NCBI RefSeq assembly: GCF_020509005.1
Contig: NC_063012.1
Span: 2,294,001 to 2,358,000 of the forward strand
Source of the DNA: Fulvia fulva
Taxonomy: Eukaryota > Ascomycota > Dothideomycetes > Mycosphaerellales > Mycosphaerellaceae
DNA: 64,000 nt
Direction of reading: 5' to 3'
Part shown: in pieces, positions 22,395 through 33,044 of the stretch
Position numbering within the stretch: position 1 is the stretch's first letter
Layout: each line of letters begins with the position of its first letter
Made by a program: the position numbers and the translations under genes
Notes under the pieces: generated by a model
The model's database searches: none
Told to the model about the DNA's origin: nothing
What the model saw: only the letters and a program-made list of their open reading frames with translations

Positions 22395-24227
22395 TAGACT
22401 CGAAACAGCCTTTCATGGTACTCTCTCGTGCGGACGGGGATGTACCCTATACCCTTCTGAAATTCATCTTCGGTAAGTAGCCGACGATCTTCAGTGCGCG
22501 AGCAGTGCTCCACGCCGCCTCCCCCTGCTAGACAGCATCGCGCTGGTCGTTAGCTGTGTTAGATCGACTCGCGACGACCGCGTCCGCTGCATTGGGCCTC
22601 GTCGCATGGCCTTGCGCAATTCTGGCTGCACTTGGCAATGCTAGTCCAAGGTTGTTGTCTAAGAAGGTTTCGGACCATGCCAGCCTTTTGGCCTTTTGGT
22701 ACTGTAGCTGCGACCTTTGAGACGCCCATTTGGGCCGGATACAGGTGCCGCCCCAATTCTGGCATCGATAGCCTAGAGATGGATTTCATCAGGGCTGCTC
22801 GGAGAGTGCCTCATCAGATTCACTGCTCCATCCTGTTGGAGGATTGCACAGGCGGGTGAAGGCGTAACGGCGGTCAATCTGCTTGATCTTCCATCACGTG
22901 ACCTTGCAAATAGCCACTTTGGCTCGGAGCCAGTGTTTTTGCATGGCGGCTATCGTTGCAGGCTTGCAGCAGACCGACTCGTGCATGTCGCAGGGGGCGC
23001 TGCTGTGTGCTGTGCTTTCCTGTCAGGCATCATCGCTGTCTCTCTCTGCCGCGAATACACCGGGCGACCATGCCTGTGCGCGATTTCATATCGATACGGC
23101 ATCAGTGCTATGCTAACACCATCTTATCATATCATCCTTCCTCGAGGCAGCACCACTGTTCGACGAGTCAGCCGCATGCGGGCGGCAGAGTCGTGCAGCG
23201 GTGGCAGATGCATGATGCAGGCCCCATCGTTAGTCGATCAACGTCTGCGGTGATGGCTGGTCAAGGCCAATCGGCGTTTTCACGATGCATCTCCTCCCTG
23301 GTCTCCTTGCTTCCGCAGGACGAGCAACCATAGCAACCGATTTTTGACGTCCAGCTCTGCAATTCGCAGAAGTCTCTGAGCTGGCAACAGAACCTACATG
23401 TACATGTATCACGAGAGGCTCATCAATACAGAATTTGGCAAGTGCCGCAAAAGAGCAGGAGCAACAAGCCGTGCCGAATGCGCCTCACGAGTCACAACGA
23501 ACCCCTGCAAACTCCACTATCGACGGTTAGCTTGGCAACAACGAGCGTGATGTTTCCATGCACCCATGCTATACTCTGCAACGGCCGTGATTTTGACTGA
23601 GGCGTGCGTGACTGCATGCAAGCATTCATGGTTGTCCAGCCCACCGTGGTCCGTGGAGCATCCCCGCTTATTATTACTTCTCAGCCATGGCTCAGAAGTG
23701 AAGCGTGGAGCATCCCCGCTTATTATTACTTCTCAGCCATGGCTCAGAAGTGAAGCTCACGATGGCACATGCCGTGGCTGCCAGCGACGTGTCACGAGCT
23801 TCACTATGTACCCCATGTGATCAAGCTCCAAGTGACTTGAATGTGCGAGGTAAACCAACCATTGGATGCATTCGAGGCGAAATGCAAACTCACTCACTAT
23901 TCATCCAAACCACGCACGACTCATCACATCTACGACAAGCCGGTAGGGGGTGCTTGCGTTATATTCCGAGCTATTTCTGCAACAGAAGCACGCGAAGTTC
24001 TCAAATATCCTTGAACCACGATATGCTTCGCGTCACGGACTTATCACCCCATTAGAATTCCTCACACGGCTCTTGTTTCCACCACCACACCTGCTCCACG
24101 ACACCAACCCAATTTCCAGTCTTAGCACCACACAAGCACATTCCAACTCATTACGCCCTGCAGCTTAGTCGAGATGGATCCCTGGACACAGTATCACATA
24201 TCACACACACAGAGAGACCCAGGAACA
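22395..24227. other. Long intergenic region
   Basis: No gene could be supported. Several open frames of 60-125 codons overlap each other on both strands with no recognisable domains. The region contains the promoter of the minus-strand gene ending at 19,440, a 52-bp tandem duplication at 23,653-23,756, and a 14-nt palindrome TACATGTACATGTA at 23,395-23,408. Confidence 0.6.
23653..23756. repeat. Perfect 52-bp tandem duplication with inner palindrome
   Basis: Bases 23,653-23,704 are repeated exactly at 23,705-23,756. Each unit contains a 24-nt near-palindrome centred on CCATGG (arms ACTTCT.AGCC / GGCT.AGAAGT, one mismatched pair). Exact identity implies a recent duplication or an assembly artefact. 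It lies in non-coding DNA, so a regulatory role is possible but unproven. Confidence 0.95.
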
Positions 24228-24711
24228 ATGTCAGATTCCAGCGGTCCGCCCGCCTCCGTCAATTGGACATCCACCGCATCTTGAGACATAGATTTTGGGT
24301 ACCTGCTGTCTGTTCTCCAGAATGTCAACCAGGAAGGGCAGTTTACCGACAAGCACGCGTTGGAGCCAGCGCATCCCGTACAGCCATCAGGTCTCAAGCC
24401 ACAAGCCAAAATCTGCCAGCATTGGTACCACAACGGGACATGCAAACAGCACGAGAAGCATACATGTCCGGAGGAACAAGGCTGGCTGCAACTACCTTTA
24501 CGAATTGACTGAACCGCCATGGATGGTTCAGCCTCCGCCGGGCTACAAGCACCAAGCACCGTGCGATAGGCCATGGTGTCCGTGCGATGCTCGTGAAGTG
24601 CTTACACTCAAGAACTCCACACCTCAGAACGAGACGCACAACGAACCAGGCGCCGAAGGCAAGTATGACAGCGACGACAGCGATGAGTGGTTCCTCAAAT
24701 GTTTTGATTAA
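24228..24711 (+). pseudogene. CCCH zinc-finger protein, frame broken twice
   Basis: A start at 24,228 reads MSDSSGPPASVNWTSTAS and then meets TGA at 24,282-24,284. The same frame continues with DIDFGYLLSVLQNVNQEG and a zinc-finger segment ICQHWYHNGTCKQHEKHTC (24,411-24,467). The continuation GCNYLYELTEPPWMVQPPPG and the acidic end DSDDSDEWFLKCFD lie one base out of frame, so a single extra base near 24,471-24,476 is needed to join them. Joined, the length would be 160 codons. Fungal proteins of this kind carry C-x8-C...C-x3-H; here the final His position reads Tyr (CNYLY). Stop, shift and lost ligand together suggest a decayed gene. Sequencing error at the shift is possible but does not explain the TGA. 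Confidence 0.55.
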
Positions 24712-25561
24712 GCCTCGTAAGCCCTTCACCCTTCACTGCTGTACAGATCACATCAGCAGGAAGACGGCCACCACCACTCCACCACTTCTTGCAGAAGTAA
24801 GTACCACAAAACCACCCTCTCTCTCTCATACAGTACAGTACAGGATCCCATCAATCAATGTGACTTTCAACCTTCAAGTACAGTATTCCCAAACAGTTAC
24901 GCTATTGCAACGCCGCTCGCTGTCATTCCTGATTCCTCTAGTCGCTCGTTGAGCCTTCTGAGCCTCTTCCGTTTTAGCCTCAAGCCACGGTTCCCTTTCC
25001 ATGGTGTACTTGCAAGCTTGCATACCACCTCGGTGATCGGCAGGCACTATTACCCTGTCAGCTCATAGTGAGGCGTGCACAGAGCAAGATCTATATCGAG
25101 TGCTGCCCAAGCTTTAAGTGTTCCGAAGGCTTATTGTTGTCTATGCGATGCTGAAGCTATCGATCGTATGCTTTTCGTCAAGGCCCGAGCAAGGTTGTTG
25201 CTGTTGTTGCGAAGATGACGCGGGGTGGGGACTATTGGAGTATGTTATAGATGTATGTCTCACTCTCAGGTTGTATAGAGTGTCTTCCTGATTCAGGCAG
25301 TGAAAGAGTTGTTAATATAGCTGCCTTCTGACCATCATATGGCAGTTGCGACTGATATTGAGTAGACATACGAGATATACTAGCTTCTTCGCAGCCCGTG
25401 TACGTTGTCAATAGTTTCGTGATGTATGGAGCTGGGACTCTCCAGTGGCATGGTGCTCATGTCAATAGTTCTCGCGATGCACTGCGCTGGGAAACCTCCA
25501 GCTACATGGTGGTCATTAGGCTCTGCAAGATGATCCTATCACATCAACCGCACCCTCATCA
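24712..25561. other. Intergenic region, nothing recognised
   Basis: Only short overlapping open frames without recognisable domains are present. The region includes the 3' flank of the minus-strand hydrolase gene. Confidence 0.5.
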
Positions 25562-26717
25562 TCAAATCCTCTCACTGAGCCAACTCTCAATAACCTTCGT
25601 CCCCTCCGCTTTATGCTTATACCCCAACAACACATCCACAATAAAATCCTCATGACTTGCACCCTTCTGAATAACAACCTCAGTCCTCGGATGCGCCGAC
25701 TTCAACTGCCCTCCCACCTCCTCAATACTATCAACCAGCACCTCCGCTGAACCGCCCCACACAAGCACATCACTCGTGACCTTGTCAAGGCCTGTCCACC
25801 ACTTCTCGTCCGCGCGCCAGGGCTCGCTGTAGGGATTGGCGGGTTTGGGGCCGAGGAAGAGGGAGGACCAGCGGTGTGTGCCGGCGGGTGGGATCATGTC
25901 GCTTGTAGCGTTGCGTTTCCAGCTGTCGTAGTCGCTGTCGAAGCGGGCCCAGGGGGAGATGAGGATTGAGGTTGCCAGGGGTTCGGTGAGGGTTATTTTG
26001 ATGGCGTCGGGGTGGGGGTGTATTAGGTGTGAGAGGAGGGAGAGGGTCATGTTGCCGCCAGCTGAGTCGCCCATGAGGATGATCTAGAAGATGTCAGTAT
26101 GTGGGTATGAAGCGGCAGTGCTGAGGCACAGAACATACATCTCTCGGCCGTCTCTCCTGCTTACCCACCAGCCACGCCAGTGTTTCGGCGGCTTGCTGCA
26201 GCTGCTTCGGAAACTGCCCACGTGGCGCAAGCGTATATCCTACCACTATCACACTCGTGCTCGTGCTCGTCTTCTTCGAAAGCTCCGTCTGAAGATGCAG
26301 CAGCCACTTCATATGTCCATCGGTACACGGCACTACATAACCGCCTCCATGAAAGAACACAATGACCTTCTCCGAAGTCTTGGGGCCTAGCCAGTGCAAT
26401 CGCAGTCCTGAGTTCAAGACAGTGGATTCAGGTTGGAACTTCTGTTTCCCAGCAAAGTCCAGGTAGTTCTTCTCAGTTGTGGTGGCAAGAGTCCATTGTT
26501 CCTGGGCAGCGTTGATGGACGAAAGTTGCGTGCGGAGGGCTGCGAAGACGATGTCTTTCATCGGCTGGTTGGCTCTTGATCCTCCGGTGAAAGCTGTCAG
26601 TGGCAATGTGACTGCTCTCAGGATGGTGGCCACAAGCACTTTTGCCAGTACAGGCGCGAAGAGGAGCTTGTCCAGCATTGTCGGCTCGATTCTCTCCGCC
26701 ATGGTGTTTGTGTGCAA
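25562..26717 (-). CDS. Alpha/beta hydrolase (esterase/lipase, HSL-like)
   Basis: Two exons, 26,717-26,139 and 26,083-25,562, are separated by a 55-nt intron (GTATGT...CTAG) at a codon boundary, giving 366 residues. HGGG at residues 123-126 is the oxyanion-hole motif and GDSAGG at 198-203 is the nucleophile elbow with Ser200. His337 in GASHEDF is the likely catalytic histidine, and the acid is probably in SAEVLVDS (307-312). These define the hormone-sensitive-lipase/alpha-beta hydrolase-3 family. A hydrophobic stretch at about residues 18-43 may anchor it in the ER membrane, as in yeast steryl deacetylase Say1, but the substrate is unknown. A second start at 26,702 (MAERIEP) is equally likely. 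It is divergent from the F-box gene at 27,087 with about 370 bp between. Confidence 0.85.
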
Positions 26718-27086
26718 GTAACTCTATGAGCCAAAAGTCAGAAGAGACAAGAACAGCCAAGAGTGACGAGGAGCAATGTCTGTGTCAAAGAGTGAGGCCA
26801 AAGCAAGCTGCCCCGGTCGGTCGTAGGTAGCTCGCAGGAGGCAAGTTGTTGCACAAAAGGTCACGGAGGCGCACCAGTTCAGTGTTGACATTTATCGCCG
26901 CTACGACCTCCACATAGAGGTACGCACGGCCGCCACGACAGTATCGTCACTCTCCGGTCGTCTCTTCACTGATTTCGTGTGGTGAAAGATGCAGCACTGG
27001 CATCGTCAACCGATCGATCCTGCCATCAAAGCCGTACATGTAATCAACGACACGGCATACATGTACATGACATCGCCCCATCGAAC

Positions 27087-28597
27087 ATGGCCAACTCCAT
27101 CGACCGACTACCCGTCGAGCTACTCGTGCAAATCTTCAGCTACCTCGACACTCCCGCGCCCTCGACCCTCAACGCGCGCCAGGAACCGAGCCTAGAAATC
27201 ACAATCTCTCCACATCATGCATTGAAGGATATCTCCCGCACTTCAAGGCGATGGCGAAGGACAGTGCTACCGCTGCTGTTCAGAGACTCATGCATCAGCT
27301 TATCCGACGAGCCATCGAAGGAGGCGTTGGCATGTCCGCTCTGCAACTATCCAGGCACTGAAACCGATGCCTCAAGCAGGACGATATCTTACGACATCGA
27401 CGCATACCACTGGGCCCTCTTCTCCCACGCGAAAGAAGAAGCATCCGCCCACGACACTCCAACCTCAATCGACCCGAACACCCGGAAACGCAGCCTCCAA
27501 TGCGCAGGCCGCATGTACCACGCCCTCAAGGACTACCTTCACTTTCTCGAACAGAATGATTTGCTACAACACGTTCGAAGCCTGGTACTATTCACAGAAC
27601 GCATGCTCCCAACCTCAGACCGATTTCCCCACTACCAAGCCCGAAGCGACTATCGCTACAGAGCAGCAGCAGAACTCTGGCATCACGTCTGCTCTCGCCT
27701 GGGGCTATCGCGAGTCGTCATCGTCGCGTGCCCTTCTGATATGGCTTGCTTGACGAATTGCGCCATTGATCTCTTTGGCGATTGGGCGTTCTCTGACATG
27801 CAATACCACCTCCTCGAACTTTGCATCGCCAGCTCCGGGCCCGCCAGCCGCAATGCGATCCCTCAAGTCGACTACGCCTCCCTATCCGGCATCCCAGAAG
27901 TCTACCCAGGTATCGCCGCCTCTTCAATTCTCAAGCTCCGTCCCTGGTCTACACTAGCCCTGAACGAGGGCTCCTTCCTCAAAGGCTACGCCACGTACGA
28001 GGTACGTGTCCAAGATATCAAATCCATCGTTGACACCACCTTCTGTTGTGTGGAGCACACTCTGACACGCAGTAGTATTTCGAACGAGGTCCCCCATCTC
28101 TCATCTACTCCATCAAAGACCTGCTGGCCTCGAACCGAAGAGCGTTCCATCCGCACATCCAGGGTGGGATGGATCTGAGGAGTTTGCGGAAGTTTACGTA
28201 TACGGCGATTCTGCCTTTTGCGACGCACATGGACTTTCGGGGTTTGTTGCCGTATATCGACGAATTGGACGTCAAGCTTGCGCCGGATGTGGATTCGCAT
28301 ATCTTGGACGATAAAGAGCGTGTCGGGACGGCGCAATTGGATGATTGCTGGCAGGAGCTGTTCACTGCGTATCGGCTGATTATACGGCCCTTCAGAACGT
28401 TCGATATCAGGCCCGATGGTTCGCCAAAGCTTAAGAGGTTCATCTGCAGGGACATGTTGCATCCAGGACTTCGGGATGAGCTCGATGATGAGTTCATCTC
28501 CTTGTGCTTGCCGGTATGGGCTGAGATGTCGACGCCTGGGGTGTTTGAACGGCAAGCGGACGTGCCGCATCTTCCGGCGGATGAATTTGCTCAGTAG
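27087..28597 (+). CDS. F-box protein
   Basis: Exons 27,087-28,001 and 28,076-28,597 are joined by a 74-nt intron (GTACGT...GTAG, phase 0), giving 478 residues. The start MANSIDRLPVELLVQIFSYL places the F-box at the very N-terminus, as is usual in fungal F-box proteins that dock on Skp1 in SCF ubiquitin ligases. No WD40 or leucine-rich repeats are evident in the rest, so the substrate-binding part belongs to the large uncharacterised fungal group. Splicing restores YFERGPPSLIYSIKDLL, which is lost if the intron is read through. An in-frame ATG at 26,979 would add 36 unlikely residues. The gene ends 184 bp from the convergent WD40 gene. Confidence 0.8.
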
Positions 28598-28781
28598 GAC
28601 GGGGCTGGAAGAAGTAGCCAATCTGGTAGCCGGTGGAGGCTAGGCTGGAAGTCATAAAATAGCGTCAGTCGAGAGGCCTAAGACTGTAGCCAAAGTGCTG
28701 TGGACATCGAGCCACGTCCACGTATACTGATCGCGTGTCTGCTTATGAGGTGCTTGTGCTTCCGCTTCTTCGATGTTGTGC

Positions 28782-30920
28782 TCAAGGGCTGATTCTTCCA
28801 TTCTGTTCAGTGTCCGGAATTTCACTCTGCAGTGAAGGTCTGAACCTGATGACGGCGATCTGATACACGTTAGCAGTAGCTCGACACCTTGAACAGGAAA
28901 CATACCTGCTTGTCTGCCGCAAACGCCAAACTCTCCCCATCAGCGCTCCAGCTGAGACTCGGTTCAAAAGCTGTCTTCTCTTCATCGCCAATGCTCTCGC
29001 CAAGTGTCTCGTCAGCTTCGGATGTGGGCCGCCACACGACGGTTGCATCAACAGCGTGTCGGACACCATTCTTTGGCTGAAAGCTTTCCACGGACCAGAT
29101 TTGTACGACTTCTTCATTTGCGACCGCAAGATGCTCCCCATTCGGTGACCACTGCGATGCTATCGCAGGGCCCTCCTGGAGGGTCAGCTTGATAGCTTCG
29201 TCGCATTTCGGGGCGCCTTCGTCGGTTTTGGTGATCTCGTAGATGATGCAGTTGCCATCTTCAAAGGCGGCTGCCAACAGGGTTGGCTTCTCTGCGTCGA
29301 GCACGGCTGCTTTGTCGTCTTCTCTTTCTTCCCAAGGTGCGATCTCTAACGATGTCAAACCTTCTGGAATGTCTACTTCGAGGTCAGACCCTATCTCGGC
29401 CGCCCTGTTGTGCAGGCGACATGTAAATATGAGCTTCCTCGATTCAGCCGACTGGAATACGCCGATGTTGTGACGTTTATCGATGACGAGCTTCTCGAGG
29501 GCGTACGAGAAGTCGAAGATATTCGCATTGTGTGTGATCAGGCCTTGTACCTTGCTTGGTCCCGTCAAGATATTATCTGGCATGTCCGAGAGCTGGGCAA
29601 GGCCGTCCACGGCTACTTCTTCGTGTGCCTGGTCCACTTGATACTTGCACGAAAGTCCTTGTTCGCCACAGACGACGAATGTCTCGTTGCTGATCCAAGT
29701 GGCGCTCAGCATCTGCTTGTCGAAGAGTCGCCATGCGATGGGCTGGGCGCCATCATCTTCTGGGTCTCGTGCTTTCCAGACCTGAACAAGGGCGCCGCCT
29801 TCCTTCGTCCTTCCTGCGAGGAGGTATCGGGAGTCTGGGCTGTAGCACAGGAAGAGTATCATGCCATATGGCTCCAGTAGTGGGGCACCCAATGGATAAG
29901 ACGCTTTGTGCAACTCGGATGTTCTAAATCGTTCGAAGATCATCTGGACTGCCGCTTGTTCGCCTCCAGGCTCATCCCGTATAGATTCGCAGGCATAAGC
30001 GGCTGCTTTACCATCCGGCCGCCATGTGCTGGCAGTAACGGCGCCATCTTCCGGCACGAGTGTGTCGTCCATACTTTCAATCTTGCATATAGTCAGTTAC
30101 TGCTTACTTGAACGACATCGAAAATTGCCTATTGCACACTTACCTGCCTTGCGTCATCAATGGAGTCAGGTACTGAGTAGTATCGACATGACGACTGGCC
30201 GGTGACCAGCAATATATGTGCAGTCGCATCGTCCAGGCTCGGATTCCAGGAACTGTGCATGATTGGAGTATCAGACTGGTCTGGCTTCCAGTACATGGTA
30301 CTAGTCTTAGGGCCCGTCTTGATCTCAGTCTGGGTCGCAATGTCCATACTGTCGTATCGATCCATGACCTCAGGCTGCTCAGGCTCAGAGTGCACAGTCG
30401 GCGAGACAGCATCTGGGTCGTCTTCTCCCTCTGCATCCGCAGATGCCGCATCGACGTCCATCGCATCTCTATCGCCGTTGAGTTGCGCATCACTTCCTTC
30501 ACTCCTCCTCTGTCGCTTGGGCGCTGGGGTTGGGAACTCGTCAGGAGGCCGCATGACAGCAGGCCGGCCTTTCCGCTTGTTACTCGAAGCTGCTCGCGCA
30601 GCCGCGCCATGCTCTGCCCGCCCATCCTGTCGCTCGATACTCTCTCGTGCGTCTATTCCCGTCCACCTGTACTTACGCTGGCTTTTCCGCACGCGTGCCT
30701 GGAGCGCGTCATGGTGCAGGCCCTCCTGGATGACGGAGATCAGCTCGTTCCTGCGTATTTCGTGCGCAAATGGGTAGTTTTCGGGGTCGCGACAATCCTT
30801 CGGACGGTGCCAGTCGTTGGCGAGGCCAAGGGCTGCACTCTCGAAGCCTGACTCCTGCAGATAGCGGAATATCAGAAGATTGACATGGTCGCTGTGTAGC
30901 GCAGCAGCCGCCGAGGACAT
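28782..30920 (-). CDS. SIF2: LisH/WD40 corepressor, TBL1/Sif2-like
   Basis: Three exons (30,920-30,144; 30,081-28,906; 28,859-28,782) are separated by introns of 62 and 46 nt; the second has a GCTAAC branch site and TATCAG end. The product is 676 residues. The N-terminus has a LisH motif (VNLLIFRYLQESGFESAALGL) followed by NELISVIQEGLHHDALQ, the arrangement of TBL1/Sif2 proteins. Their LisH domains oligomerise and hold the Set3/SMRT histone deacetylase complex. A basic, disordered linker (SNKRKGRP, PAPKRQRRS) with a probable nuclear signal leads to degenerate WD40 repeats (WSPNGEHLAVANEEVVQIWS and others). The WD repeats are weaker than in the human proteins. The start at 30,918-30,920 is chosen because upstream residues have no family character. 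Confidence 0.8.
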
Positions 30921-31521
30921 GCTAGACTTCGTTATTGGACCGGGAGTGTCGCTCGTGCTCGCAGAGGCATGTAATGTCGCAAAATAGTGGTTGTTGTGGT
31001 GCGGCGGGGTCAATGTGTGGTGGAAGTAGTGTTCCGTATGCGACAGAATGCGTGGTATCGTGAATGCTGCTGTTATGCTGTTGGAAGAGCAAGTCGTCGA
31101 GAGCGAGGAAGACACATCCCGCAAGCTTGGAACTTGGAACGATCCGGTCCTCCATTCCACAGTCCACACACCACGCTCCCGTTGTGTTCCCACTTCCAAG
31201 CATCTGTTCAAGCAGTTTTTGGTACCGTTGATGCGCTTTGATCTGCCTGTCGTCAAGTTGCCATTGACTCCATGAACATTAGGCCCTCACAGCCATCATC
31301 TGCACTCATCTTCTCACAGCAATTCCCCACCGCCCAGTCCTTCCCTTCGCGATGCCTGCGCCACCACGACTTCCGGCAAGCGAGATCTGGTGCCAGGAAC
31401 CCCTGCAGTCGCGCGGCTAATAACCTTATCCTCAAACACGCGATTTGGATCGACCAGGTCGACAATCTTCCTCTATCTGCACTTCCGGGCATGATACGGC
31501 CTCCTCCGCGCCCACTCGAGG
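30921..31521. promoter_or_regulatory. Shared divergent promoter region
   Basis: About 600 bp separates the start of the TBL1-like gene (-) from that of the TMEM115-like gene (+). Open frames cross it on both strands, but they lack family features and probably represent 5' UTRs and promoter DNA. No specific site is claimed. Confidence 0.4.
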
Positions 31522-32715
31522 ATGCCGCTACGCATCAATCTGCCGCCGCTGACACGCGGTCTGCTGCTCGTCGTCATCACGCTGTCCCTCCTCAACGCCG
31601 TCTTGCGAACGAACAAATGGAGGAACTCCCTTGATTCATCTCCTTCAGCCATCGCCGCGACCAACTACCTCTCGAGCCCGCAATGGGCCATTTCCTACCT
31701 TGTGCTCATCCCCACGAAGAGCATACGATATCCGTGGACCTTCTTGACGGGAGCACTGGTGGAGAACAACCTGGTGTCAATGGCCATCAGCGCAAGCGTG
31801 GTCTACTTTGGAGGGAAATACCTAGAGCGAGCTTGGGGCAGCAGAGAGTTTGCGAAGGCGATACTGTGCATTACTATGATACCCAACATTGTCACCTTCT
31901 TTCTCTACGCGCTGTGGCATGGCATTACAGGGCATAGTCCTGAATTGTAGGTGCACAGAAGCATCGATGCATGATCAAGCTGACCTTTCAACAGTCCAAC
32001 ACCTCTCAATGGTCTGGTAGCTCTTGAGGCTGGCTTCCTCGTGTCGCTGAAACAGTTAGTGCCGGAACATACTGTGTCCATTTTCAAAGGCGTCATCAGA
32101 ATGCGCATCAAGCACTTTCCGGCTGTATTTGTCTTGGCCAACATGCTCTCTGGACCACTGCTAGGGACGGACACGGCATTTTGGCTAAGTCTACTTGGCT
32201 TCCTCACCTCGTGGATCTATCTGCGCTTTTTCCGGATCTCAGAGATATCAAGCACAGCTACGGGTGGGGAAGGCTCAGTCATGAAGGGAGATGCCAGCGA
32301 TACCTTTGCGTTCGTTGCTTTCTTCCCTGATCTTGTCCATCCCGTACTTGCGCCCATCTGCGACGGCGTCTACAACACCTTGGTGCAGTTGCGACTTTGC
32401 ACACCGTTTTCGGATGAGGCAATCGAGGCTGGCAACAAGAACGCTGCGTCACGATCGGAAGCTGGACTGCCAAGCATAATGAACAACAGAGGTGGCAGCG
32501 GTGGAGGCGGCCGGAGAGCTGAAGCCGAGAGGCGACGAGCTCTTGCGCTGAGGGCACTCGATCAGAGACTCAGCGCTGCTGCAGCGAATCGCACAGCAAG
32601 CCCTGCGCCGGCTGTCACAACGATTCAGGCTACTCTCAACCCCGAGAATTCTAACGCAGATACTGGCGCTGGAGAAATACACAATATTGCACCTGCTAAG
32701 GAATACCAGATCTAA
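31522..32715 (+). CDS. TMEM115/rhomboid-like Golgi membrane protein
   Basis: Exons 31,522-31,946 and 31,995-32,715 with a 48-nt intron (GTAGGT...ACAG, phase 2) give 381 residues. Four to six hydrophobic segments fill the first 230 residues (LLLVVITLSLLNAVL, FLTGALVENNLVSMAIS, ILCITMIPNIVTFFLYAL, FWLSLLGFLTSWIYL). They are followed by KGDASDTFAFVAFFPD, a stretch typical of the DUF1751/TMEM115 family. Members are rhomboid-fold pseudoproteases of the Golgi that act in retrograde transport. I see no rhomboid GxSG serine, in keeping with a non-protease. The hydrophilic C-terminal tail has a Gly/Arg-rich stretch and a helix (AEAERRRALALRALDQRL). Confidence 0.85.
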
Positions 32716-33044
32716 ATGGTCGAACTCTACGAAGGCGCAGGTGTGGCATACAAAATAGGTGCTTAGTCTATAGGTATCGCTAACAGGAGACGTTTTCTTA
32801 TTCAATCTATGAGCTCCGCTCATGGCACTCCCACCGCCCTAATTAGCCATCGCGATCCAGCACTGCCACCTGTTGTTTCGGAAGGAGCCTCCCTCGACTC
32901 TGCAATCCGGCATCGCACCTGCTCTCATCTGCGACATCTTGCCTATGCACAATGCCGATCTGTTACAGGGACGTTCGGGCCGAATGCGATGTTTTGTTTA
33001 CCTTGACCACCAGAAGAAAGAGCATAACTCAATGTACATCAAAC

